A stretch of DNA of 64,000 nucleotides from Bacteroidota bacterium (GCA_016705125.1 JADIYW010000025.1:1-64000); one strand, 5' to 3'; positions 18,869 through 28,806 are shown, counted from the stretch's first letter. The notes: generated from the sequence alone by a model not told the origin. Program-made: numbers and translations.

Positions 18869-20826
18869 TTATTTGTTGTTTTTTATTAAAATGTGTGCAT
18901 TCAAATAAGGCCAAAATAAAGAACAATCTACATCAGACCAAGTTTTATTCTTTGCTTTTGATAATGCCCATTCACTTAATTTTTTCCCTTCAAAAATAGT
19001 TGATTGTTGAAATTCAAGTGAATTTATTTCATCTTGCAGAAATTCAGACATCGGTCCATTAAACCACTCTACCATAGGCGAACCAAGTCCAATTTTTAAT
19101 TTCCTATTTCTAATAATTTCTGGCATTATTCCCTTCATCGAATCTCTTAAAATTCTCTTCGTAAACCCTCCACCAATTTTGCTTTGCTGCGGAATAGAAA
19201 AAATAAATGACACCAACCTATAATCCATAAATGGCATTCTTATTTCAATACCATGTTGCATTGAGCCTCTATCAAAATCTCTTAAATTATAAGGCAATTC
19301 GTCATAATGGAAATGATTATAAATAATAGATTCTTTCGTTTCTCTGTTTTTCTCCCTATAAAAATCATCGCTAATATATGGAATAGATCGAATCTCTTGC
19401 TCTTTTAAAAAATCATGCGAATTTATAGGCGAAAGTCCATTGACCTTTTTTGGAGGAAAAAGGTGATGTTTTACGGCTCTTAATTTTTTGTAAACAGGAT
19501 TTTGTCTATTTTTTGAATTAAAAAGCGCTTCAATTGTAGCCTGTTTTTCCTTTCTTTCTTCAGGAAAAAGGATGTCTAAATAGGTTTCCTTTAATGCCAT
19601 TGCAGATGGGTCGTTCTGCTCAATAGCCATTCTCATTGCCGAAAAAACGGAGTTTCGATATCCATACATCATCTCATCCACTCCATGTCCATCCATGGAT
19701 ACGATAATTTTGTCGGCACGCATGCCCTTATAAACATCGGTAAGACAAATAATTGGACCGCCCGAAATGCCATCAAATAATATAGTTCCTTTTTCGATAT
19801 CCGATATCAGATTTGTATAATCGGGTATCAGATACTTGGCGTTTCCATTTGTAAATTTAATTACCTCCTCCGCATAATGTCGTTCATCCACTTTCGTATT
19901 TGGAAAGGTGGCCACAAATGCCTTTTGCCAATTTGATGGAAGTCGTTCTTTTTGAATCGAATTATCATTCATTAAATGGTGAAGCATACAATACACTGCC
20001 GATGAGTCCACTCCTCCACTTAGTGCGGAGGCTAAGGGAACATCAGACCGCATTCGGATACGACAAGCATCTTCAAAAATTTCTTTGAAATAGGCTACTT
20101 GATCTTCATAATTTGTAGGAAATGTAACTAAATTATCGAGCGTACTCCACCATTTAATCTGAACAGGTTTCTGTCCTTTTTTATTTCAATATAATGCCCT
20201 GGCAATAATTGTGTGACATCTTTAAAAATAGTATACCCAAATGCCTCAATAGATGAAAAAGAAAGAATCGAACGAGATAAAAGTTGTGTGTCAAATTCTC
20301 TTTTAAAATTACTTAAATACTTAAAGGCTATCGTTTCGGATGCAAATGCAAAAAAATCATTCTGCTTATAAATATAATGTAGTGGCTTTACTCCAAATCT
20401 GTCTCGGGAAAGAAATAATTTCTTTTTAAAATTATCCCATATTGCAAATGCCCACATGCCATTGAATTTTTTTAGGCAGTCTTTACCCCAAAAATCGTAT
20501 GCTGCTAATATCACTTCTGTATCCGACTCAGATTTAAAATTATATCCTTCTGAAAGCAGTATTTTTTTTAATTCTATAAAATTATATATCTCTCCATTAT
20601 AGGTAATGGAATAGCGATTGTTTAAATATTCAAGTGGTTGCTTTCCATTTTCCGAAAGGTCTAAAATAGAAAGTCTGCGGTGCCCCAACCCAAGTGTTTC
20701 ATTATCATATAGTGTATAACCACTCCCATCAGGGCCGCGATGTCTTAATGAATCTGTGAATTTTTCTAATTCATTTAATTCAACTAATCTGTTATTAAGA
20801 TTCCAAACGCCTGCAATTCCACACAT
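18869..20826 (-). pseudogene. Second asparagine-synthase-type amidotransferase, split by one frameshift
   Basis: The first part (20826 to about 20160) is the class II glutaminase domain: MCGIAGVWNL with Cys2, RHRGPDGSGY, GHRRLSILDLS and YNGEIYNFIEL. The second part runs from about 20180 to 18869 and has ASALSGGVDSSAVYCML, SMDGHGVDEMMYGY and IRMPFMDYRLVSFIFSIP. The join is at a T6 run (20177-20182); one more base gives IEIKKGQKPVQIKWWSTLDN. Restored length is about 652 residues. It probably amidates a carboxylate of the polysaccharide or of an associated molecule. It sits exactly between two transglutaminase-like paralogues with gaps of 1 and 11 bp, so the three genes form a unit. Confidence 0.85.
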
Positions 20827-20837
20827 CCTAATTCCCT

Positions 20838-21653
20838 TTAGTACACAATAATGTTTTTATAATTTTTGAAATAACCCTCCAAAGTGGTTCCATCAATTGG
20901 GTAAACTTTTTCTTTTGTATAATATTTAGAATTTAAAAGCACAATAAAATCTCCTTCCTTTGGTTTTATGGAAACAATTTTAAAACTTTCCGTTAATTCG
21001 ATAAAGTTATATGGTAATACTTTTACACCACAATTAAGACTATCTCTACATGGTAAAAAATCCAATTTTTCCATCATTGTAATTTGTAAAGTATTTAGCC
21101 TGTTTCCTTCACTGTCTTTATAATATACATCATTTAATGGGTCTTGAATTTCCCATCTTTTTGTGTCTTCATTATAAATCTCTAAAAATGAATGACTCCC
21201 AATCATATTCGGATTATTTTGAAAGAAAATGGAAACAAACCTAGTTTCAAAGCCTAACATATAAAGCAACTCTTGCATAGCTAAAGCCCTTGGCCCACAT
21301 GACATTGGCGGACTATTACTTTTTTTTATATAAGATTGATAAATATCATGTAATGTTATTTTTGGATCAAACGAATCTATATAATTTGTATCGCCGGTTC
21401 CAAAAGTATTTTCAAAAATCCAATGTCTAATATAATCTAATTCGGCAGTTTTCGAAGTGAATTTCTTGTTTTTAAAAAAAGCCAATACTTCTGGATTTGC
21501 TTTTAAAGATTTTTCCATCTCTGTTCGATGTGTTATGGTCTTAATTTTTTCTTTCAAAGCACTTACCCTAGTCGCATCTTGAAGAAAATAAAGATTAAGA
21601 AACGCGCTTAATCCTAGTATTATTACCACTATAAATAAAAATAGTTTTCTCAA
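20838..21653 (-). CDS. Membrane-anchored transglutaminase-like protein with intact Cys-His-Asp
   Basis: The 271-residue protein has an N-terminal membrane helix (about residues 3-24), then a helical spacer, then a transglutaminase-like core. The motif SCGPRALAMQELL contains Cys119, IGSHSFLEIYN contains His154 and WEIQDPLNDVYY contains Asp171. This is the order and spacing of a papain/transglutaminase catalytic triad. The domain should face the periplasm. It could be a protease, amidase or acyl/aminotransferase acting on cell-surface material. Its inactive-looking paralogue lies on the other side of the asparagine synthase gene. The family assignment rests on the triad and its context. Confidence 0.65.
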   Translation of the reverse strand: MRKLFLFIVVIILGLSAFLNLYFLQDATRVSALKEKIKTITHRTEMEKSLKANPEVLAFFKNKKFTSKTAELDYIRHWIFENTFGTGDTNYIDSFDPKITLHDIYQSYIKKSNSPPMSCGPRALAMQELLYMLGFETRFVSIFFQNNPNMIGSHSFLEIYNEDTKRWEIQDPLNDVYYKDSEGNRLNTLQITMMEKLDFLPCRDSLNCGVKVLPYNFIELTESFKIVSIKPKEGDFIVLLNSKYYTKEKVYPIDGTTLEGYFKNYKNIIVY

Positions 21654-21658
21654 TTTTG

Positions 21659-22603
21659 TTATTTTCTATTTGTCAAAAATGGGTGGTAATTATTTTCTAG
21701 TGGCATTATTTCAGCATGTCTGATTCCATGAACTATTTCAATTGATTTTTTTGCCTCAATTAGTCTAAATCCATTTCCATCCAGAATGTGTTGGTATGAT
21801 TTTGTATGCAAATCTGTAAAACCATCACTAAATTCTATTTCCTCTCCTTCCATTGATAAAGACCTAAATGTTCTTTTTCCTTCTGCTCTTATTTTTTCAG
21901 GAATTGTTAAGTAATCTATACTCAAAAACCACTTTACATTTGCTTTTTCAAATCTCAAATATCCTGCTGCACTTGTTTTATTATGTAAATGTACTATATT
22001 TTCTTTTAAATCGCCAAATACCCAACCCAACATATCATAAAAATGTACACCAATATTGGTTGCAATTCCTCCCGATTTTTGAACATCCCCTTTCCAACTC
22101 GTTTGATACCAATTTCCTCTGGAAGTTATATAGGTTAAATCTATCTCATAAATTTTGTCTTTGGGGCCATTGGCAATTCTCTGCTTTAGTTCGATAATAC
22201 TTGGGTGCAACCTAAGTTGAAAAATATTATAAACATTTTTGCCAGTTTCCTTTTCTATCTCTAATAATGCATCGACATTCCATGGATTAAGTACGAGTGG
22301 TTTTTCACATATTACATCCGCACCATGCCTCAATCCAAATCGAATATGTGAATCATGTAAATAATTGGGAGTGCAAATACTTACAAAATCTATTTTTTTT
22401 CCCTCTCTTTTTATTTTATCTATATGCCTGTCGAACCTTTCAAACTCTGTGAAAAAATCAGCATCAGGGAAATAGCTATCTATTACCCCTACACTATCAA
22501 ACTTATCTAATGCTGCCACCAAATTATTGCCTGTATCTTTTATGGCCTTCAAATGGCGTGGCGCTATAAATCCTGCTGCTCCTATTAAAGCGAAATTCTT
22601 CAT
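21659..22603 (-). CDS. wbpB: UDP-N-acetylglucosaminuronate 3-dehydrogenase, WbpB/WlbA-like (Gfo/Idh/MocA)
   Basis: The 314-residue protein has a Rossmann nucleotide site (NFALIGAAGFIAPRHLKAI), VSICTPNYLHDSHIRFGL, the Gfo/Idh lysine motif VICEKPLV and LRLHPSIIELK, and WKGDVQKSGGIATNIGVHFYDML with the conserved C-terminal His. These match WbpB/WlbA, which oxidises C3 of UDP-GlcNAcA so that the WbpE aminotransferase can add an amino group. The length equals that of known members (about 316). Its start overlaps the stop of the WbpD-like gene, and the WbpB, WbpD and WbpE genes are contiguous. Confidence 0.85.
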   Translation of the reverse strand: MKNFALIGAAGFIAPRHLKAIKDTGNNLVAALDKFDSVGVIDSYFPDADFFTEFERFDRHIDKIKREGKKIDFVSICTPNYLHDSHIRFGLRHGADVICEKPLVLNPWNVDALLEIEKETGKNVYNIFQLRLHPSIIELKQRIANGPKDKIYEIDLTYITSRGNWYQTSWKGDVQKSGGIATNIGVHFYDMLGWVFGDLKENIVHLHNKTSAAGYLRFEKANVKWFLSIDYLTIPEKIRAEGKRTFRSLSMEGEEIEFSDGFTDLHTKSYQHILDGNGFRLIEAKKSIEIVHGIRHAEIMPLENNYHPFLTNRK

Positions 22604-23181
22604 TAATTAACTCTACTAATTTTTTGATCCAATAATATATACTCTTGATTCGTTTCTGGGCAAAATGCATGCCCCTTTTCATCAAAAATTAATTTATGCC
22701 CATATTCGCTCACCCAACCAATTTGTCGAGCAGGATTACCAACAACTAATGCATAATCAGGAACAGGCTTTGTAATAACAGCCCCAGCGCCAATTAGTGC
22801 ATACGAACCTATCGCATTTCCACAAACAACTGTGGCATTCGCTCCAATTGAGGCTCCCTTTTTTACAAGGGTTTCTTTATATTGATCTTTTCTAATTACT
22901 GCACTCCTTGGATTACTTACATTAGTAAAAACCATTGAGGGACCCAAAAAAACATCATCTTCACAAATCACTCCTGTATAAATAGAGACATTGTTCTGAA
23001 CTTTCACGTTTTTCCCTAAAACAACACCCGGACTTACTACGACATTTTGACCAATATTACATTTTTCACCAATAATACAGCCAGCCATTATATGACTAAA
23101 ATGCCATATCTTGGTCCCTGATCCAATTTTGCAACCTTCATCAACAATTGCGCTAGGATGGTTATAAAAATTATCCTCCAT
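22603..23181 (-). CDS. wbpD: UDP-GlcNAc3NA N-acetyltransferase, WbpD/WlbB-like (left-handed beta helix)
   Basis: The 192-residue hexapeptide-repeat acetyltransferase reads [39 protein letters not shown], then [23 protein letters not shown] and [17 protein letters not shown]. The ending [20 protein letters not shown] is typical. WbpD acetylates the 3-amino group of UDP-GlcNAc(3NH2)A using acetyl-CoA. It should act as a trimer. It is placed between the WbpE aminotransferase and the WbpB dehydrogenase with 3 bp and overlapping junctions. Confidence 0.9.
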   Translation of the reverse strand: MEDNFYNHPSAIVDEGCKIGSGTKIWHFSHIMAGCIIGEKCNIGQNVVVSPGVVLGKNVKVQNNVSIYTGVICEDDVFLGPSMVFTNVSNPRSAVIRKDQYKETLVKKGASIGANATVVCGNAIGSYALIGAGAVITKPVPDYALVVGNPARQIGWVSEYGHKLIFDEKGHAFCPETNQEYILLDQKISRVN

Positions 23182-23184
23182 ATT

Positions 23185-24312
23185 TTATTTAAAAAAATCT
23201 AATACTGAGGTGCAAATATAATCTAAAATTTCATTTGTTGTTTCTGTATGAATTGGTAATGAAATTACCCTTTCACACAAATCTATTGTGGTTTTAAAAT
23301 CGCTAGGATTTATAGTATTGTCTTTAAACGCCTCTTGACTAAAAAGTGGCAATGGGTAATATATCATTGATGGAACTCCCCTCTCCGACAAATGAGTTTG
23401 AAGGGCATTTCTTTTTTCCTTTGGCAATTGAATCGTATATTGATGAAAAACATGCGTTGAATTTAAAACTCTTTTAGGCACTTGAATTTCTGATTTTATT
23501 GGTAAAACTCGATCATAAAAATCAGCAGTCCATTGCCTCTTGGCAATATATTCATCAATATATTTCAATTTTACCTTCAAAATTGCGGCTTGCATAGTAT
23601 CTAATCTTGAATTGCAACCTACCATTGTATGGTAATATTTTTTGGCTTGTCCATGGTTGGCGATCATTCTTATTTTATGTGCAAGTTCATCGTCATTTGT
23701 CGTTAAGGCTCCACCATCTCCATAAGCACCCAAGTTTTTTGATGGAAAAAAAGAAGTTGTACCTATATGCCCAATGGTGCCTGCTTTTTGGGTTTTTCCG
23801 TTTTTGAAAATATAATCCGCGCCAATTGCTTGTGCATTATCTTCTATTACAAATAAGCCATATTCTTTTGAAAGCTCCATAATGGATTCCATATCAGCAC
23901 ATTGTCCATAAAGATGCACAGGCACTATTGCTTTAGTTTTATTGGTTATTACTTTTCTTGCGTGCTCAACAGATATATTAAAGGTAAGAGGATCAACGTC
24001 CACCATTACTGGTTTAAGTTTCAAAAGCGCAATGGCCTCCGCTGTGGCCACATAAGTAAATGCTGGAACAATTACCTCGTCACCTATATTAAGGTTAAGT
24101 GCCATCAATGCAATTTGAAGTGCATCAGTTCCATTTGCACACGGAATTACATGTTTTACATTTAAATATTTCTCTAAATCGGATTGAAATTCTTTAACTA
24201 AACTTCCATTTATAAATTCTGCCGATTCAATACAATTAATTACAGCTGTGTCAATTTCTGTTTTTATTTTTTGGTATTGACCTTTTAGGTCTACCATTTG
24301 AATATCTTTCAT
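23185..24312 (-). CDS. wbpE: DegT/DnrJ/EryC1 aminotransferase, WbpE-like
   Basis: The 375-residue PLP enzyme begins IQMVDLKGQYQKIKTEID and has VIPCANGTDALQIALMAL (PLP phosphate site), EVIVPAFTYVATAEAI, FVIEDNAQAIGADY (Asp for the pyridine nitrogen) and the Schiff-base lysine in SFFPSKNLGAYGDGGAL (Lys192). It matches WbpE/WlbC, which transaminates the 3-keto sugar made by the WbpB-like dehydrogenase, with glutamate as donor. It is the most upstream sugar gene in the run and follows tag by 14 bp. Confidence 0.9.
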   Translation of the reverse strand: MKDIQMVDLKGQYQKIKTEIDTAVINCIESAEFINGSLVKEFQSDLEKYLNVKHVIPCANGTDALQIALMALNLNIGDEVIVPAFTYVATAEAIALLKLKPVMVDVDPLTFNISVEHARKVITNKTKAIVPVHLYGQCADMESIMELSKEYGLFVIEDNAQAIGADYIFKNGKTQKAGTIGHIGTTSFFPSKNLGAYGDGGALTTNDDELAHKIRMIANHGQAKKYYHTMVGCNSRLDTMQAAILKVKLKYIDEYIAKRQWTADFYDRVLPIKSEIQVPKRVLNSTHVFHQYTIQLPKEKRNALQTHLSERGVPSMIYYPLPLFSQEAFKDNTINPSDFKTTIDLCERVISLPIHTETTNEILDYICTSVLDFFK

Positions 24313-24326
24313 CCTATTTTTTATTT

Positions 24327-24881
24327 CTAATATTTAAAACAAGTTACAATATGATCATTAATTAGACCTGTGGCTTGTAAATGAGCATAAACTATCGTAG
24401 AACCAAGAAACTTAAATCCTCTTTTTTTTAAGTCTTTTGAAATAAGGTCTGATAAATCCGTTTTAGCAGGAATTTCCTTCATGCTTTGCCATTTATTTAT
24501 TAGCGGTTTGCCATCAAAAAAACGCCATAAATAATTACAAAAAGAACCTTCCTGTTCTTGAATTTCAATAAATCGTTGTGCATTATTAATTGAAGCCAAA
24601 ATTTTTAATCTATTTCTAATTATTCCTTCATTTTGCAATAGTTCTTCTACCTTATTATCATCATACTTTGCCACTTTATTTACATCAAAATTGTCATAAG
24701 CAATTCTATAATTTTCCCGCTTTTTAAGTACCGTTATCCAACTCAAACCTGCCTGTGCAGACTCTAAAACTAGGAATTCAAACTGTTTCTGATCATCAAA
24801 AACGGGTACTCCCCATTCTTGGTCGTGATAATTTTCATATAGCTCACTACCTTTACACCAATCACATTTTATTTTTTCCAC
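24327..24881 (-). CDS. tag: DNA-3-methyladenine glycosylase I
   Basis: The 184-residue protein is full length for Tag. It has CDWCKGSELYENYHDQEWG at the start and ESAQAGLSWITVLKKRENYR around the base-binding pocket. The zinc ligands correspond to Cys6 and His19 at the N-terminus and His177 and Cys181 near the C-terminus (NDHIVTC). The enzyme removes 3-methyladenine from alkylated DNA. It has no functional tie to the polysaccharide genes but directly precedes them on the same strand, so it may be the first gene of that transcript. Confidence 0.95.
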   Translation of the reverse strand: MEKIKCDWCKGSELYENYHDQEWGVPVFDDQKQFEFLVLESAQAGLSWITVLKKRENYRIAYDNFDVNKVAKYDDNKVEELLQNEGIIRNRLKILASINNAQRFIEIQEQEGSFCNYLWRFFDGKPLINKWQSMKEIPAKTDLSDLISKDLKKRGFKFLGSTIVYAHLQATGLINDHIVTCFKY

Positions 24882-24931
24882 CTTGCTTAGCCCGTTTATT
24901 TTTTCGATGTTTGTTCTTTAATACATCAAAA
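24882..24931. promoter_or_regulatory. Divergent intergenic region between tag and the RNA methyltransferase
   Basis: Fifty bases separate the tag start (leftward) and the methyltransferase start (rightward), so both promoters must lie here or inside the opposite gene. I see TTTG elements but no clean TAnnTTTG box with correct spacing on either strand. The region is called only from gene orientation. Confidence 0.4.
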
Positions 24932-25717
24932 ATGATAAAAAAAATAACTAGTTTACAGAATCCCATCATAAAAAATGCAATTCTTTTACAAGAAAAGTCA
25001 AAAGAGCGCAAAAATCAAGGCTTATTTGTTGTTGAAGGCATTCGTGAGGTAGAAATGGCATTGAAAAATAATTACTCAATTTCTAATATTTTTTACACCG
25101 AAGATGGAGATAATTTAAATAAATGGTCTCAAATAAACCAAGAAAGACATATTGTAGTCTCTTCTATCATTTTTGAAAAAATGACTTATAGAGGTAAAGC
25201 TTCATCTGTATTGGCTATTTTTCAGGAGAAAGAACACTTATTGGGCAATTTAAAAATTAGTGATAATCCCTTTTTTTTGATAGTTGAAGGGGGAGAAAAG
25301 CCAGGTAACCTTGGCGCAATTTTAAGAACTGCTGATGCTACTAATATAAGCGGTGTTATTTTTTCGAATATGCCCTCTGATTTATACAACCCAAATCTAA
25401 TCAGATCAAGTTTGGGTGCTTGTTTTACAGTTCCAATTGCTTTGGCAAGAAATGAAGAAATTCTTTTTTGGCTTAAAAAAAATAAAATAAATACTTATGT
25501 AACTCATCTAGAATCTTCTAAAAATTGCTTTGAAATAGATTTTTGCCAAGCTACTGCCATTGTTTTAGGTGAAGAAGCCACTGGTGTATCTTCTTTTTGG
25601 AGTGATGGGCAATTTGAACATATCATTATACCAATGAATGGCACTGTGAATTCATTGAATCTTTCAAATTCTGCAGCTATACTTAGTTATGAGGGTTTCA
25701 GACAACGAAATCAATAA
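24932..25717 (+). CDS. RNA 2'-O-methyltransferase, TrmH/SpoU family
   Basis: The 261-residue SPOUT enzyme starts with a small RNA-binding domain (ITSLQNPIIKNAILLQEKSKE). The catalytic knot follows with its three motifs: EGGEKPGNLGAILRTADATN, AIVLGEEATGVS and IIPMNGTVNSLNLSNSAAIL. It should methylate a ribose in rRNA or tRNA using SAM; the exact nucleotide is not readable. The start at 24932 is chosen because the frame upstream runs antisense through tag and has no homologous content, while MIKKITSLQNP is the usual family N-terminus. It is the first plus-strand gene in the window. Confidence 0.9.
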   Translation: MIKKITSLQNPIIKNAILLQEKSKERKNQGLFVVEGIREVEMALKNNYSISNIFYTEDGDNLNKWSQINQERHIVVSSIIFEKMTYRGKASSVLAIFQEKEHLLGNLKISDNPFFLIVEGGEKPGNLGAILRTADATNISGVIFSNMPSDLYNPNLIRSSLGACFTVPIALARNEEILFWLKKNKINTYVTHLESSKNCFEIDFCQATAIVLGEEATGVSSFWSDGQFEHIIIPMNGTVNSLNLSNSAAILSYEGFRQRNQ

Positions 25718-25810
25718 TTTTTTCACTACAAATAGGTATTTTTTTAAATATTATTACTTGCATATCATAAATATAGTTAAATTAGCCTTCGAATTAAACT
25801 TAAAACAATT

Positions 25811-28789
25811 ATGAATATTAATTTTTCTTTAAAAAAGTATGGGTTAACGGCCATTTTGGTCTTGCTCATAAGTATTGGGTCTTTTGCCCAAGTTGTAATT
25901 AATGGTAAGATTTTAGATGGAAAAAATGAGCCAATAATTGGTGCCACTATTTTAGTGAAAGGAACTGATTTGGGTGCAGCCACTGATTTTGAAGGCGCAT
26001 TTTCTATTGAAGTGCCAGGAAAACCACCTGTGGTTTTGGTTGTTTCTTATTTGGGTTTTGAAAATAAGGAAATAACAGTTGACAAATCTACTTCAGATTT
26101 ATTAGTAAAATTGGAGGAAGAAGCAAGTATTATGAATGAGGTTGTAGTTTCGGCTTCAAGGGTTGAGGAGAAAATATTAGAATCTCCTGTAACTATTGAA
26201 AAGTTAGACCCAACAGCAATTAAGCAAGGTTCATCAGCAGATTACTATGATGAAATAGGCAAACTTAAAGGAGTAACTACCGTTCAAGGTAGTATGACTT
26301 TTACATCTGTAAACACAAGAGGATTTGGCGGTATATCAAATACTCGTTTTGTTCAGTTAATGGATGGTATGGATAATGCAGCTCCACTATTAAACTTCCC
26401 TACTGGAAACGTAGTTGGTATTGGAGAATTAGATATTCATAATGTGGAATTAGTACCTGGTGCTGCATCAGCACTTTATGGTCCAAATGCCTTTAATGGT
26501 ATAATGTTGATGACAAGTAAAAACCCATTTGACTATCAGGGATTAAGTTTATTAGGCAAAGGTGGGTTTTCTTATTCAAAAGCTGCAAATGGAGCCGACC
26601 CAATGTATACTGTTGGCGTAAGATATGCAAAAGCATTTAAAGAGAAATTCGCATTCAAAGTTAATGCATCTTATTTTGGTGCGACAGATTGGAGAGCAAA
26701 TGATTATATTACTGATAGAAATACTGGAAGAAAGAACAACGTAAATCAACCGAATTTTGACGGCTTGAATACTTATGGTGATGAAAATAGAATATTTGTT
26801 CCATATCCATTCCTTGGCGGTACGGCTACCTTGGAATCTTTAGTTGCAAATTTAGGTCCTCAATTGGCAGGCTTGTTGTTTAGCGATGACACTGTTGCTG
26901 CTAGTCAATATGTAAGAGACAATATTACAAAATTAGCGCCTATTGATGTGAGACGCGATGGTTTTAGAGAAGAAGATTTATTAGACAACCAAAGAGCTTC
27001 TTCATTGAAAGGAGATATCGCATTACACTTTAGACCAGGGAAAGATTGGGAAATCTCTACTGCATATAGAGTAGGTAGCGGAAATAGTGTTTACCAAGGA
27101 AGTGAAAGATATGCTTTGAGAAACTTTTTTCAACATTATGTAAAAGCCGAAATACAAGGAAAAAACTTGATGGTTAGGTCTTATATGTCTCAAACTAATG
27201 ATGGAGATTCTTATAACTTAACAGCTTTGGGTGTTTTAACAAATGAAAGATTAAAGCAAACATCTGCAGCTTGGGCACCTGAATATGTAGGGTATTATGC
27301 AGCAGTAAATCTAGCGTTGGCTAAATTGACAAATCAAAATCCATCATTTCTTTCAGACGAAGTAAGAAGTTTGGCGCATGATGTGGCTCATTTGATTGCT
27401 AATGAAGGTGTAGCTGAGCCAGGTTCACCTGAGTGGCAAGCAATAGTAGAAAAAACGCGTTCAGGTTTATTCCAAACACCTGGTGATGATGGCTTACCAG
27501 GAGCAGGATTTATTGACAATTCTAGATTATTTCATACTGAAGCAACTTATGATTTTACTAGTTTAGTAAAAGATTGGATGGGTATTTTGGTTGGTGGAAA
27601 TCACCGTCAATACAGCTTGTCAACTCAAGGAACTGTATTTAATCAAGACCCTGAAGGAACAGGTGTTTTTGAAAGAATTAAAATAAACGAATACGGTGCA
27701 TTTATCCAATTAACAAAAAAATTCTTCCAAGAAAGATGGAAATTGGCTGCATCAGTTAGATATGATAAAAACGAAAACTTTAAAGGCATTGTTTCTCCAA
27801 GAGTTTCATCGGTAGTTACTTTGGGTGAAAAAAGAAATCATAACTTCAGGGCTTCTTACCAAACTGGTTTTAGAAATCCAGATTCACAAGCACAATTCAT
27901 TTATTTCCCAACTACAAATATTTTATTGGGTGGCACAAGAGCAAATGCAGAGCGTTATGGCATTTATGAAGGTGGTTCGATGACGCTTGAATCGTATGAT
28001 GCATTTGTGTTAGCTAGCAAATCAGGTGTCCCATTTGAGCAAGCAAAACAATTATTGAAAGTTACAAATCTTGATTATATCAAGCCTGAAAAATTAACTG
28101 CAATTGAAGTCGGTTATAAATCTGCTGTTAAGAAATTTGTTGTGGATGTAAACGGATACTTCAATATTTATGAAGATTTTATTACTCAATCAAGTGTAGT
28201 TAGTATTGATAGTACAACTCACCAAGGTAAAACACTTTATGGTGTAAATGATGTTTTTGCAGGTAGAGCAAGTTCTCCAACAACTTGGAGACCTTATGTG
28301 AATACAGCTGGGAAAGTTTATTCTTGGGGTTCTGCAATTGGCATGAGTTATAGAATTAAGAAAGGATATGTATTTAGTGGTAACTATTCTTACCTTGATT
28401 TTAAAGCAAAAGATACTACAGTAATAATTGAAGATTTAGGATTTAATACACCTAACCATCGTTTTGTATTAGGATTAGGCAACAGAAATGTAGGTAATAA
28501 TTTTGGATTTGATATTTCATACAAATGGCAAAGTGCATTTGATTGGACAAGCGATTTTGCAAGTGGAGTAGTTGATAACTATGGTTCATTAGATGCAATG
28601 GTAAGTTATACATTTGTAGAAGCCAAAACACAATTAAAATTAGGTGCTACCAACCTTACTGGTACTAATTTAAATGGAGAAGAATTTAGAACAAATGTCG
28701 GCGGTCCTTTCATAGGACGTACATTCTTCTTAGGCGTTACAGTGGATGGTTTATTTGCAGAACCTAAAAAAGCAAAAGCTGATTTATAA
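25811..28789 (+). CDS. TonB-dependent outer-membrane receptor with CarboxypepD_reg-like domain
   Basis: The 992-residue protein has a signal peptide to about residue 26 (GSFAQ), then an Ig-like CarboxypepD_reg domain (INGKILDGKNEPIIGATILV to about 110), then EVVVSASRVEEKILESPVTI and the plug (VTTVQGSMTFTSVNTRGFGG; LVPGAASALYGPNAFNGIM). The 22-strand barrel ends near VGGPFIGRTFFLGVTVDGLF. It imports a large substrate using TonB energy. No SusD-like gene follows, so it is probably not a glycan Sus pair. The substrate is unknown. It stands alone, 93 bp after the methyltransferase, with its own terminator. Confidence 0.9.
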   Translation: MNINFSLKKYGLTAILVLLISIGSFAQVVINGKILDGKNEPIIGATILVKGTDLGAATDFEGAFSIEVPGKPPVVLVVSYLGFENKEITVDKSTSDLLVKLEEEASIMNEVVVSASRVEEKILESPVTIEKLDPTAIKQGSSADYYDEIGKLKGVTTVQGSMTFTSVNTRGFGGISNTRFVQLMDGMDNAAPLLNFPTGNVVGIGELDIHNVELVPGAASALYGPNAFNGIMLMTSKNPFDYQGLSLLGKGGFSYSKAANGADPMYTVGVRYAKAFKEKFAFKVNASYFGATDWRANDYITDRNTGRKNNVNQPNFDGLNTYGDENRIFVPYPFLGGTATLESLVANLGPQLAGLLFSDDTVAASQYVRDNITKLAPIDVRRDGFREEDLLDNQRASSLKGDIALHFRPGKDWEISTAYRVGSGNSVYQGSERYALRNFFQHYVKAEIQGKNLMVRSYMSQTNDGDSYNLTALGVLTNERLKQTSAAWAPEYVGYYAAVNLALAKLTNQNPSFLSDEVRSLAHDVAHLIANEGVAEPGSPEWQAIVEKTRSGLFQTPGDDGLPGAGFIDNSRLFHTEATYDFTSLVKDWMGILVGGNHRQYSLSTQGTVFNQDPEGTGVFERIKINEYGAFIQLTKKFFQERWKLAASVRYDKNENFKGIVSPRVSSVVTLGEKRNHNFRASYQTGFRNPDSQAQFIYFPTTNILLGGTRANAERYGIYEGGSMTLESYDAFVLASKSGVPFEQAKQLLKVTNLDYIKPEKLTAIEVGYKSAVKKFVVDVNGYFNIYEDFITQSSVVSIDSTTHQGKTLYGVNDVFAGRASSPTTWRPYVNTAGKVYSWGSAIGMSYRIKKGYVFSGNYSYLDFKAKDTTVIIEDLGFNTPNHRFVLGLGNRNVGNNFGFDISYKWQSAFDWTSDFASGVVDNYGSLDAMVSYTFVEAKTQLKLGATNLTGTNLNGEEFRTNVGGPFIGRTFFLGVTVDGLFAEPKKAKADL

Positions 28790-28806
28790 AAAGTAGATTA
28801 AATTAT

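Noticed and set aside
18013..21653. Lasso-peptide biosynthesis (transglutaminase-like peptidase plus asparagine-synthase-like cyclase)
   Set aside because: No precursor peptide or RRE protein is seen, the transglutaminase-like proteins are membrane-anchored, the synthase keeps a full glutaminase domain with Cys2, and the surroundings are polysaccharide genes.
24755..24931. N-terminal extension of the RNA methyltransferase
   Set aside because: It would lie antisense within tag and encode no conserved sequence; the family starts at the ATG at 24932.
25811..28789. SusC of a glycan-uptake SusC/SusD pair
   Set aside because: No SusD-like lipoprotein gene follows; the receptor is followed by a terminator and then genes on the other strand.
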